Shown here: positions 15,119 through 22,502 of the stretch, in pieces | Position numbering within the stretch: position 1 is the stretch's first letter | Layout: the number at the start of each line of letters is the position of its first letter | Assembly: GCA_022447405.1 (NCBI GenBank) | Contig: JAKVCE010000002.1 | Location: forward strand, 1 to 32,324 | DNA from: Planctomycetota bacterium | Lineage (GTDB): Bacteria; Planctomycetota; UBA1135; GCA-002686595 | Length of the DNA stretch: 32,324 bases | Direction: 5' to 3' | Notes under the pieces: model-generated | The model's input: only the letters and a program-made list of their open reading frames with translations | The model's database searches: none | Told to the model about the DNA's origin: nothing | Program-made: the position numbers and the translations under genes

Positions 15119-16311
15119 GCGTGCACCTCTTCCTTTTGGCCAGCGAGGCGGTGCAGCCTGCCGGGCTCAGCGAGGATGCGCGCGAGGCCGACGGCGCCGC
15201 GCGGGTCTGCGCCCGTCGCCGCGCGCTCGCCGTACTTCGCGTCGCTCGCTGCCATCATGGAGTGCGGAGACTCGAGGCCGGTGACCGTGACGTTCCTGTC
15301 CGCGATGGAGATGTGGACTGTCCCGGTGACCTGCGTCTGGGTTGAGGCGAAGAGCGCTTCGAAGTCGCGCAGGCTGGGGTCATGGAAGAGCCCTTGGTGG
15401 AGCTTGCGGCCGTACACATCAGCGAGGTGGTCCTTCCAGAAGCGCTGCTCCTCGGTCAGGACGAGCTTCTCGAGCTCGCGGTGGGCGCTGAGCAGGATCT
15501 CTGCGGCGGGCGCCTCATAGGCGATGCGGCCCTTGATGCCGAGCACGGTGTCCCCGAGGTGATAGCCGCGGCCGACGCCGAGCGCTCCGCCGGTCTGGTT
15601 GAGGGTCTCGACGAGGGTGACCGGGTCCATGGGGGCGCCGTTGATGGAGACAGGGACGCCGCCCTCGAACTGGATGTCGAGCTTCGCATGACCTGCGCCG
15701 CCCTTGGTCCAGCACCAGCCCTCCTCAGGCAGGGGCTCTTCGCTCGAGAGGAGCACGCCGCCGCCGATCGTGAGGCCCCACAGGCCCGCGTTCACCGAGT
15801 ACTCGCCGCCGGCGGGAGGCAGCTCGTGACCGTGCTCCTGGAGCCAGGCGCGCTGATCGTCGCGGCTCGGCATCTCGTCGCGCACCGGCGCGAGGATCTC
15901 AAGACCCGGCGCACAGATGGCGAGCGCTGCCTCGAAGCGGACCTGGTCGTTGCCGGCGGCGGTGCAGCCGTGGGCGAGGGCGTCGAAGCCCTCCTCTAGA
16001 GCGAGCGCCGCGAGGAGTTCGGCTTGGAGGCTGCGCTCGGCGGCGACTGAGAGGGGGTAGGTGCCGCCGCGGCGGACGTTGCCCGCGATGAGCCAGCGCA
16101 GGACGTCCTCGAAGAGCTGTAGACGCGCATCGATGAAGCGATGCTCGCTCGCGCCGAGGGCGAGCGCGCGGGCGGCGATGGCGGTCCGCTCTTCGGCGTC
16201 CATGCCGCCGCAGTCGACGGTGGCACAGACGACATCGTGCCCGTCACTTGAGAGACGGGCTGTTAGGTAAGAGGTGTCGAGACCTCCGGAGTAGGCGAGG
16301 AGGGTGCGCAT
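15115..16311 (-). CDS. argG: Argininosuccinate synthase
   Basis: The product has 398 residues from the ATG at 16311. It joins citrulline and aspartate using ATP. The PP-loop LLAYSGGLDTSYL is at the N-terminus. ALAHGCTAAGNDQVRFE and APVRDEMPSRDDQRAWL follow, then an NxGLWG segment (VNAGLWGLTIGG) and the C-terminal GYHLGDTVLGIKGRIAYEAP, which matches the family's IKGR-YE-P motif. The length is normal. It is separated from argR by 57 bases and starts the block of overlapping genes. Its leader is C/A-rich on the coding strand and lacks an obvious Shine-Dalgarno. Confidence 0.96.
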   Translation of the reverse strand: MRTLLAYSGGLDTSYLTARLSSDGHDVVCATVDCGGMDAEERTAIAARALALGASEHRFIDARLQLFEDVLRWLIAGNVRRGGTYPLSVAAERSLQAELLAALALEEGFDALAHGCTAAGNDQVRFEAALAICAPGLEILAPVRDEMPSRDDQRAWLQEHGHELPPAGGEYSVNAGLWGLTIGGGVLLSSEEPLPEEGWCWTKGGAGHAKLDIQFEGGVPVSINGAPMDPVTLVETLNQTGGALGVGRGYHLGDTVLGIKGRIAYEAPAAEILLSAHRELEKLVLTEEQRFWKDHLADVYGRKLHQGLFHDPSLRDFEALFASTQTQVTGTVHISIADRNVTVTGLESPHSMMAASDAKYGERAATGADPRGAVGLARILAEPGRLHRLAGQKEEVHA

Positions 16312-16368
16312 GCTGTTGGGGTGTGTGTGGTGGGGGCGGTGTTGGGGAGAGACGGGATCGCGGCGGGA

Positions 16369-16797
16369 TCAGAGCAGGTCATGGACCAGCTTGATCACCG
16401 CCTCGCCTCGTCGCTGGCTCTCGACAGCGACGAAGATGGTGTCGTCACCTGCGACGGTTCCGACCAGGCCGTCGAACTCTTCTTCCTCTAAGGCGCGCGC
16501 GATGGAGCTCGCAGCGCCCGGCTCTGAAGACAAGACGACGAGGTTAGGGCCAGCGGCCTCTGCGCCGCGGAGGAGGGGTTGGAGCGCCTCGAGACGCGTG
16601 ACCCGGTCTGTCTCAAGGACGACATAGCGTCCCCCTCGCTTGACGGCCCCGAGGGCGCGCAGGTCTCGCGATAGCACCGGCTGCGTGCTCTCTACGCCGG
16701 CAGCCTTCAGGAGCGACAGGAGCTCTTGCTGGCTCGCGACAGCGTTCTCTGTGAGCAGCGCGCGGACCTGCTCGCGGCGTTCTTTTACTGCGACCAT
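16369..16797 (-). CDS. argR: Arginine repressor ArgR
   Basis: The product has 142 residues from the ATG at 16797, a normal length. The N-terminal winged helix-turn-helix is clear (SQQELLSLLKAAGVESTQ then PVLSRDLRALGAVK, matching the family's TQATVSRD helix). The C-terminal arginine-binding hexamerisation domain ends with LVGTVAGDDTIFVAVES, matching the conserved GTIAGDDT segment whose Asp residues bind arginine. It is the first gene of the arginine operon and has a pair of ARG boxes 13 bases upstream of its start, so it should repress its own operon when arginine is plentiful. Confidence 0.96.
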   Translation of the reverse strand: MVAVKERREQVRALLTENAVASQQELLSLLKAAGVESTQPVLSRDLRALGAVKRGGRYVVLETDRVTRLEALQPLLRGAEAAGPNLVVLSSEPGAASSIARALEEEEFDGLVGTVAGDDTIFVAVESQRRGEAVIKLVHDLL

Positions 16798-16809
16798 AGC
16801 CCGCCAGTG

Positions 16810-16848
16810 TATGCATATTTATTCAACTAGCAAGAATAAATATTCGAC
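16810..16848. promoter_or_regulatory. ArgR operator: two ARG boxes separated by 3 bases
   Basis: Two 18-base elements, 16810-16827 and 16831-16848, match the ARG box pattern WNTNAATWWWWATTNANW. Box 1 reads TATGCATATTTATTCAAC with two mismatches. Box 2 has a perfect GAAT-AAAT-ATTC core with flanking mismatches. They are separated by exactly 3 bases, the spacing that places two boxes two helical turns apart for one ArgR hexamer. The site is strikingly AT-rich in a GC-rich genome and sits just upstream of argR, on the promoter side. It lies in the divergent region shared with PEP synthase, 99 bases before that start. Confidence 0.85.
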
Positions 16849-16947
16849 ACCAGCCGGACGCTTCCCGGCCCAAAGAGTTGCGAAGTCGCAATTCTGCCGT
16901 ACATTGAACCTCCACAGTTCGCCGCTAAACCCCTTCCATCGCGCGCC

Positions 16948-19644
16948 TTGCCGACTCTAGATCGAGATCACCGCCTGCTCCTCTGGTTCGAAGAAGTGGG
17001 GAGATTGGATACTGAGCTTGTGGGGGGGAAAGGTGCCTCTCTCGGCGAACTTTACCGTGAGCTAACACCGAAGGGCGTCCCCGTCCCGAACGGCTTCACA
17101 ACGACCGCGCGCTCCTATCAAGAGTTCCTCGACGCGCCGATCCCGGCCGACTCATGGGACGAGGTCGGAGAGGCCGAGGGCCTCCCGCGGTTGCGCCGAG
17201 AGGCGACCCGTTCCAAGACCTTGCGTGCAGCACTGCACACCTGCTTCCAAGGTGCGGTGACGAGCGACCACCTTGAGATGCACTCGCGAACCAGCTTGGC
17301 GCGTGAGCTCGTCGTGTGTGCCAAGGTCCCTGAGAGTGTCGAGCACGAGATCCTCGGAGCCTACGAGCGCCTCTGCGGTCAGTACGGTGCGGAGGTGGAC
17401 GTAGCCGTCCGCTCCTCAGCCACCGTGGAGGATTCAGAGGAGGCCTCCTTCGCTGGGCAGTGTGAGTCCTACCTCAACGTACACGGAGGCGACTCCGTCG
17501 TAGAGCACTGGAAGCATTGCGTCGCCAGCCTGTTCACCGAGCGCGCGGTCTCCTACCAGCTCTCCAAGGACTTGGACCCCCTCGCTAGCAGCCTCGCCGT
17601 CGTCGTGATGAAGATGGTCCGCTCTGACCTCGCCTCCTCAGGCGTGATGTTCACCTTGGACCCAGACTCCGGGCACGAGGGCGTCATCCACATCTCCAGC
17701 ACCTTTGGGCTCGGAGAGCTCGTCGTGCAGGGCAGCGTCTCGCCAGACACCTTCACGGTCTGGAAAGAGGGGCTGCGGCGCGGGAAGGCCGCGGTCGTGC
17801 ACCGCCACCTCGGCGCGAAGGACATCCAGATGGTCTACGGGGGCCAAGGCGGGACCTCTACCGAGAGCGTGGACGTCTCCTCAGCCCGTCGCCGCTCCTG
17901 GTCTTTGGACCACGAGGAGATCCTCTCGCTCGCGAAGATGTCGCTCGTCATCGAGGAGCATTACGGCTTGCCGATGGACATCGAGTGGGCGAAGGACGGG
18001 CGCAGCGAAGAGCTCTACATCGTCCAAGCCAGGCCTGAGACCGTCCACGCGCGGAGCCAGGTCAACATCCTCACCCGCTACTTCATGGACCCTGTCCTCG
18101 TGGACTGGCTCAAGCGGAACGACCGCGTCGTGGCGAAGGGCCAGGCCGTCGGCAATCGCATCGGCACGGGCCCCGTGCGACTCTACCGCTCGTACGAGGA
18201 GGTCATCTTGCGCAAGCGAGAGCTGCGGAACCGCTTGGCAGCTGGTGAGCAGCTCGATGACATCCCCTCAAGCGAGCGGGTCTTCGACACGGGCGACGTC
18301 CTCGTCACAGAGATGACGACGCCGGACTGGGAGCCCTTGATGAAGGAGGCCTCGCTCATCGTCACGGAGAAGGGCGGGCGCACCTCACACGCCGCGATCA
18401 TCGCCCGTGAGTTCGGCATCCCCGCGATCGTGGGATGCGAAGACGCCATGCGCTCCCTGCAAGACGTGGAGCAGGTGACGGGCAGCTGCGCAGAGGGTGA
18501 CGAGGGCCTGATCTTTGACGGCGAGCACGCCTTCGAGGTCGAGACGGTCGAGATCAACCTCGACCAAGAGCTGGACACCAAGATCAAGCTGAACGTCGGC
18601 TTCCCTGGGAAGGCCTTGCAAGACTCGCGACTCCCTGTGGACGGCGTGGGCCTCGCGCGCATCGAGTTCATCCTCACCTCTGAGGTCGGAGTGCACCCCC
18701 TCGCGCTGCTCTACTACCACGAGCTGCACGACTTCCTCGAGCACGGTCGCCTCGCCGCAGAGCTCGAGCCCTTCAGGGAGGCCATCGAGAGAGAGCCCAA
18801 GAGCGAGCTGCGGCCCCTCCTGGGCGCGATCGATCGGCGCACCTCGGGATACGCCGACAAGCGGCAGTTCTTCGTCGACCGGGTCATGGAGGGGGTCGGG
18901 CTCATCTGCGCCGCCTTCCACCCGAGACCTGTCCTCGTGCGCCTCTCTGACCTCAAGTCCAACGAGTACCGAGACCTCCTGGGCGGCCGCATCTTCGAGC
19001 CCGTCGAAGAGAACCCGATGATCGCTTGGCGTGGTGCCGCTCGGTATGTCTCAAACCTCTTCTTGCCCGCCTTCGAGATGGAGTGCGACGCCCTCCGGCT
19101 GGTGCGAAAGCGCCTGGGGCTCGACAACCTGCAGTTGATGGTCCCCTTCTGCCGTACACCTGAAGAGGGGAGCGCCGTGCGCGAGCTCTTGGACGACCGC
19201 GGCCTCGGCGAGCACGCTGGCGTCCCGCTCTTCCTCATGATCGAGCTGCCGTCCAACGTCATCGAGGCTGGTCGATTCATCGACGAGATGGGCCTCGACG
19301 GCGGCTCCATAGGCTCCAACGACCTGGTCCAGACCGTCTACGCCGTCTCTCGCGATGACCTCGAGAACTATGAGCACCCGGTCGACGCGCGCTCCTCTGC
19401 TGTGAAGGCCATGATTCGGAGCGCGGTGGAGAGCTTCAGGCAGCGCGGGCTCGAGATCGGGATCTGCGGGCAGGCGCCCTCGGATCACCCTGATGAGGTG
19501 CCGCCCTTCCTGGTGGAGTGCGGCATCAGCTCCATGTCCGTCACCCCGGACACGGCCGTGCAGGTTCGCCTGGCGGTGGCGAAGGCAGAGGCTGACGCCA
19601 AGGCGTCTGGGGACGCCTCCGGAGATGGCCTCGGCGTCGCGTGA
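16948..19644 (+). CDS. ppsA: Phosphoenolpyruvate synthase (pyruvate, water dikinase)
   Basis: The product has 898 residues from a TTG start at 16948. No ATG or GTG lies upstream in frame, and similarity to PpsA (LLLWFEEVG then LVGGKGASLGELY) begins right after it. The enzyme makes PEP from pyruvate and ATP for gluconeogenesis. Domains in order are the ATP-grasp-like pyruvate kinase domain (about 10-370, with VRSSATVEDSEEASFAGQ), the swivelling phosphohistidine domain with His481 in GGRTSHAAIIAREFGIPAI, and a TIM-barrel with ARIEFILTSEVGVHPLAL, SIGSNDLVQTVYAVSRDD and the catalytic Cys840 in GICGQAPSDHP. It is about 100 residues longer than E. coli PpsA, partly from an acidic tail. Its start region is shared with the ArgR operator, so a regulatory link is possible. 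Confidence 0.95.
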   Translation: MPTLDRDHRLLLWFEEVGRLDTELVGGKGASLGELYRELTPKGVPVPNGFTTTARSYQEFLDAPIPADSWDEVGEAEGLPRLRREATRSKTLRAALHTCFQGAVTSDHLEMHSRTSLARELVVCAKVPESVEHEILGAYERLCGQYGAEVDVAVRSSATVEDSEEASFAGQCESYLNVHGGDSVVEHWKHCVASLFTERAVSYQLSKDLDPLASSLAVVVMKMVRSDLASSGVMFTLDPDSGHEGVIHISSTFGLGELVVQGSVSPDTFTVWKEGLRRGKAAVVHRHLGAKDIQMVYGGQGGTSTESVDVSSARRRSWSLDHEEILSLAKMSLVIEEHYGLPMDIEWAKDGRSEELYIVQARPETVHARSQVNILTRYFMDPVLVDWLKRNDRVVAKGQAVGNRIGTGPVRLYRSYEEVILRKRELRNRLAAGEQLDDIPSSERVFDTGDVLVTEMTTPDWEPLMKEASLIVTEKGGRTSHAAIIAREFGIPAIVGCEDAMRSLQDVEQVTGSCAEGDEGLIFDGEHAFEVETVEINLDQELDTKIKLNVGFPGKALQDSRLPVDGVGLARIEFILTSEVGVHPLALLYYHELHDFLEHGRLAAELEPFREAIEREPKSELRPLLGAIDRRTSGYADKRQFFVDRVMEGVGLICAAFHPRPVLVRLSDLKSNEYRDLLGGRIFEPVEENPMIAWRGAARYVSNLFLPAFEMECDALRLVRKRLGLDNLQLMVPFCRTPEEGSAVRELLDDRGLGEHAGVPLFLMIELPSNVIEAGRFIDEMGLDGGSIGSNDLVQTVYAVSRDDLENYEHPVDARSSAVKAMIRSAVESFRQRGLEIGICGQAPSDHPDEVPPFLVECGISSMSVTPDTAVQVRLAVAKAEADAKASGDASGDGLGVA

Positions 19645-20404
19645 GGAGGGGGCGTTGGACGGGGATGGGCTAGGCGAGCCTTGGTACGTCGAGGCCTTCC
19701 GCGATGACTACCTGACGGTCTACCCGCACCGAGACCTCGAGAGCGCTCGGGAGGAGGTGGCGTGGGCCCACAGGATGGGGATTGAAGGCCGCGTCCTCGA
19801 CCTCTGCTGCGGCTTCGGGAGGCACTCCCTCGCGCTCCGCGAGCTCGGCGTCGACGTCATCGGGGTCGACCTCTCACCAGAGCTCTTGAGGGCGTCGCAC
19901 GAGCTGGGCGGAGAGCGCTCGATCTCGGAGCGCCTCGTGCGTGGGGACGTTCGTGGGCTCCCCTTCGGTGACGAGAGCTTCGACAACCTCGTCAACCTCT
20001 TCAGCTCCTTTGGCTACTTCGGCGAGGAGGGCGACCGCGGGGTCCTCTCGGAGGTCGTCCGGGTGGCGCAGACGGGGGCGCTGTGTCTCTTCGACCTGAT
20101 GCTGCCCTCCACGATCAGGGCCGGCCTCGTGCCTGAGTCGAGGCGAGAGACAGACGCTGGCTTGCTCATCGAGCGCAGGTCCTTGGAGCAGGAGGGGCGC
20201 CGGGTGGTCAAGCGGGTGAGGCTCGAGGCGCCCGGGGCTCCTGCGCGGGAGTGGCGCGAGGACGTCCGACTCTACGAGCCAAAAGAGCTCGACGAGCTCT
20301 TCGAGGAGTCAGGCCTCGAGGTGACGGGTCGCTACGGTGGGCTCAACGGAGAGGTCTTTGATGAGGCGGCCAGCCGACAAGTCGTGCTGGCGAGGCGGCG
20401 CTGA
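19625..20404 (+). CDS. Class I SAM-dependent methyltransferase
   Basis: The product has 259 residues from the ATG at 19625, overlapping the ppsA 3' end by 20 bases in another frame, so the two are probably co-transcribed. SAM-binding motif I is VLDLCCGFGRHSLAL, the acidic ribose-binding residue is in VDVIGVDLSPELLRAS, and LVRGDVRGLPFGDESFDNL is motif II/III. FSSFGYFG after this is typical of small-molecule methyltransferases of the UbiE/SmtA-like type. Sequence alone does not identify the substrate. The adjacent PEP synthase gives no clear metabolic link. Confidence 0.88.
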   Translation: MASASREEGALDGDGLGEPWYVEAFRDDYLTVYPHRDLESAREEVAWAHRMGIEGRVLDLCCGFGRHSLALRELGVDVIGVDLSPELLRASHELGGERSISERLVRGDVRGLPFGDESFDNLVNLFSSFGYFGEEGDRGVLSEVVRVAQTGALCLFDLMLPSTIRAGLVPESRRETDAGLLIERRSLEQEGRRVVKRVRLEAPGAPAREWREDVRLYEPKELDELFEESGLEVTGRYGGLNGEVFDEAASRQVVLARRR

Positions 20405-20683
20405 GCCAGCCCTCCCACGTCCCTGATTGGGGCGAGGCAGCGTCGCGCGAAGCGGGGAATGGCGAGGGACGCAGGTCGCTTGCAGGCAAGACCTTGCGGC
20501 TGAGCGCCGTCTAGGGAGAGCGCCGCTCTGGGGGTCGAGAGCGCTGTTTCAGATCCCAGGAGCGCAGGTTTTGCTCGGAAGGGGGAGACCCGCTGTGGTC
20601 GGGGCGCGTCTCCAAAGAGCGCAGCTCAGATCAGAATCGATTCCGCACACGAGAGCGCGATCCCCATCGCAGTCCCTGCGCGC
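20405..20683. other. Intergenic region between methyltransferase and four-gene cluster
   Basis: About 280 bases with no credible gene. It holds one hairpin at 20473-20494 (AGGT-CG-CTTG, loop CAGG, CAAG-ACCT, with a two-base bulge) without a U tract, and a 10-base palindrome GAATCGATTC at 20634-20643 about 40 bases before the next start. The latter is a possible operator or part of a promoter for the cluster beginning at 20684, but the evidence is thin. Confidence 0.35.
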
Positions 20684-21307
20684 ATGACCATGTGCCCCTT
20701 CGATCCAAAACAAGACCAGCGCTTTGAGGCGCTGCGGCCCGACCCCAACGAGGGTGCGAGAGAGCTCCTCCCGCGCCTCGTCGAGGGAGACCCGCTCGAG
20801 CTCCTCCCTCGCTGCGCTGCGCACCTCGCTAAAGAGGCGCTGCTCTTGGACCTCTCCAAGCTCCACGCGCGCAGCCTCGCGCTGGTGGCGCGTCGCTTCG
20901 AAGAGGTGAGCGCTGAGGAGAGCGACGAGTGGCTCAACGCCTGCGTCGAAGAGGCAGCGGGACAGCTGATCCACGAGGAGCAGTTCGAAGAGCGCCTGGG
21001 CTTCCCGCCACCGCGCGCTGAGGATCCGCGCTCCTCCTTCCTGGTGGGCGCGCTCGGGATCGAGCCAGCGCTCACGCGCGGCGTGAGCGTCAGCTTCCAT
21101 CACAAGTCGCGAGAGGAGCGGCGCAGGTTCTGGAGAGCCGTCGTCGCGGGGGAGCCCATCAACGGGATCGCGGAGGACGAGGGAGAGACCCGCGAGGGCG
21201 TGCTGGAGAGCTTGCGAGGGGTGATCCGCTCCATGTCCCTCTCCGGATCACCGGAGGAGCGGCGCGCAGACGAATCAGGCGACGAGAGAGAGCGAGGAAC
21301 ACCATGA
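20684..21307 (+). CDS. Uncharacterised protein with possible sigma region 4-like helix-turn-helix
   Basis: The product has 207 residues from the ATG at 20684, with a second ATG two codons on. The first 120 residues are charged and helical (RELLPRLVEGDPLELLPRCA and similar), without a recognised family. A later part, EERRRFWRAVVAGEPINGIA and then DEGETREGVLESLRGVIRSM (about 143-182), has the spacing of a helix-turn-helix like that of sigma region 4. Standard sigma region 2 motifs are absent, so it is not an ordinary ECF sigma factor. The C-terminus is a polar charged tail. Its stop overlaps the next start (ATGA at 21304-21307). The two genes are very likely translated together and may act as a regulatory pair. 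Confidence 0.6.
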   Translation: MTMCPFDPKQDQRFEALRPDPNEGARELLPRLVEGDPLELLPRCAAHLAKEALLLDLSKLHARSLALVARRFEEVSAEESDEWLNACVEEAAGQLIHEEQFEERLGFPPPRAEDPRSSFLVGALGIEPALTRGVSVSFHHKSREERRRFWRAVVAGEPINGIAEDEGETREGVLESLRGVIRSMSLSGSPEERRADESGDERERGTP

Positions 21308-22233
21308 ACAGCCCCTGGGAAAGAGACCTGGACCCGAAGCTCGAAGAGCTGCTCATCGAGCTCTCAGCTCACCCGCACTCCACGCTGCTGAAGGTCCCTG
21401 TCGGTGCGACGGGTCTCAGCGGCCAAGCTGTGAGCGTTCGCTCGGCGGACCTCTCGGCTGCAGAGCGAGAGCTCCTCAGTGTGTTTCGCTTTGAGCTCCG
21501 CGACCTCCTCTTGGAGGCCTGCCGGCGGGAGCTCTATTCGATGAGAGGGCTGCAGGTCAGCCGCTGGCGGACGCTAGACGCCCGCCTCCACGTACCCACC
21601 GAAGACGCCTGGAGGGGGAGCGCGCGGCGCGCCCTCGATGACATCCCCGACGAGGTCGAGGCCAGAGACGCCCTCACGCTCCTCTCCGGCTGCGTCGCCC
21701 ACCCGAACTCTCCGCTGCCGACGGTCTCCGAGCTCGCTGGCGCGGCGCAGCGCGTCATGCTCGATGACCGCGCTCCGATCTACGTGGCGCTCGAGCTCAT
21801 CAACGAGGAGAGCCCGCGCGCAGCGATGAGCCTCCTCTATGGGGTCCTTGAGGACCGGCCTAAGGCGAGCTTGCGCTCCTACTGCTGGCAGAACTTGGGG
21901 GTCTGCCACCACCGGCTCGGTGAGCTCCAAGAGGCGCTGCGCTGCCATGAGCGCGCGATGGAGGGGAGCGAGCTCCGCCCAGCGCCGCTCTTGAGCGCCT
22001 TCGCGCTCGCGCTGGCGGTGGAAGAGGCCGAGCGCGCCGCTGGCTACTCCCGCGCGCTCGAGGAGCAGATGGGCATCGAACACCCGGGGCTCGAGGAAGA
22101 GCTCGGGCTCTTGAGAGCCGTGACCGCAGCGGAAGACGCGGCGGCGCGCGGCAGTCGGAAAGAAACCTATGAGGTCATCGAGGACCAGCTCGGCCCCGTC
22201 GGCCGGAGAATTGGAAATGCACTCTTTAGTTAG
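21304..22233 (+). CDS. TPR-like helical repeat protein
   Basis: The product has 309 residues and starts inside the previous stop. The N-terminal half contains acidic, amphipathic segments (LFRFELRDLLLEACRREL-like, with Cys and Arg). The region of about 165-260 has tetratricopeptide-like pairs of helices (AMSLLYGVLEDRPKASLRSY, CWQNLGVCHHRLGELQEALR and CHERAMEGSELRP), including the W/L-G-A-P spacing of a TPR. There is no signal peptide, so it is cytoplasmic. TPRs mediate protein contacts, so it could tie the upstream helix-turn-helix protein to the exported products downstream. I recognise no catalytic motif. Confidence 0.65.
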   Translation: MNSPWERDLDPKLEELLIELSAHPHSTLLKVPVGATGLSGQAVSVRSADLSAAERELLSVFRFELRDLLLEACRRELYSMRGLQVSRWRTLDARLHVPTEDAWRGSARRALDDIPDEVEARDALTLLSGCVAHPNSPLPTVSELAGAAQRVMLDDRAPIYVALELINEESPRAAMSLLYGVLEDRPKASLRSYCWQNLGVCHHRLGELQEALRCHERAMEGSELRPAPLLSAFALALAVEEAERAAGYSRALEEQMGIEHPGLEEELGLLRAVTAAEDAAARGSRKETYEVIEDQLGPVGRRIGNALFS

Positions 22234-22426
22234 ACAACAGGGATCCATCTTGAAGATGAGCGTCGCCCTCGTGGCGATCCTCTCGCTCTTGGCCACTCCG
22301 CCGGGGCTCGCCTTCCTCAGGGGGATAGGCGGGGTCCCGCCAGCGCCTGCCGCGCGAGACCAAGAGGCGAACCGACGCAGCGGGGACCTCCCGCCCATCA
22401 GCACTGTCAGGGGGGGAGAGTCTTGA
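22217..22426 (+). CDS. Small protein with one hydrophobic segment (hypothetical)
   Basis: The product has 69 residues if it starts at the ATG at 22217, which overlaps the TPR gene by 17 bases, or 56 residues from the ATG at 22256. One hydrophobic stretch, SVALVAILSLLATPPGLAFL, could be a signal peptide or membrane anchor. The rest is Pro/Arg-rich and polar. Codons before 22256 end in A or T more often than those after, favouring the internal start. It lies between the TPR gene and the large exported protein on the same strand. No homologue comes to mind and it could be non-coding. Confidence 0.4.
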   Translation: MHSLVRQQGSILKMSVALVAILSLLATPPGLAFLRGIGGVPPAPAARDQEANRRSGDLPPISTVRGGES

Positions 22427-22502
22427 GCGCAGCTCGCGACTCTTCCGAGGCGCGGAGACGGCGTCCACACAAGCTCCAGCGCAGGGAGACGAGGAGGTCT
22501 AC

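Noticed and set aside
20684-21307. An ordinary ECF sigma factor
   Set aside because: Only a region 4-like segment is recognisable; the region 2 motifs needed for core binding and promoter melting are absent.
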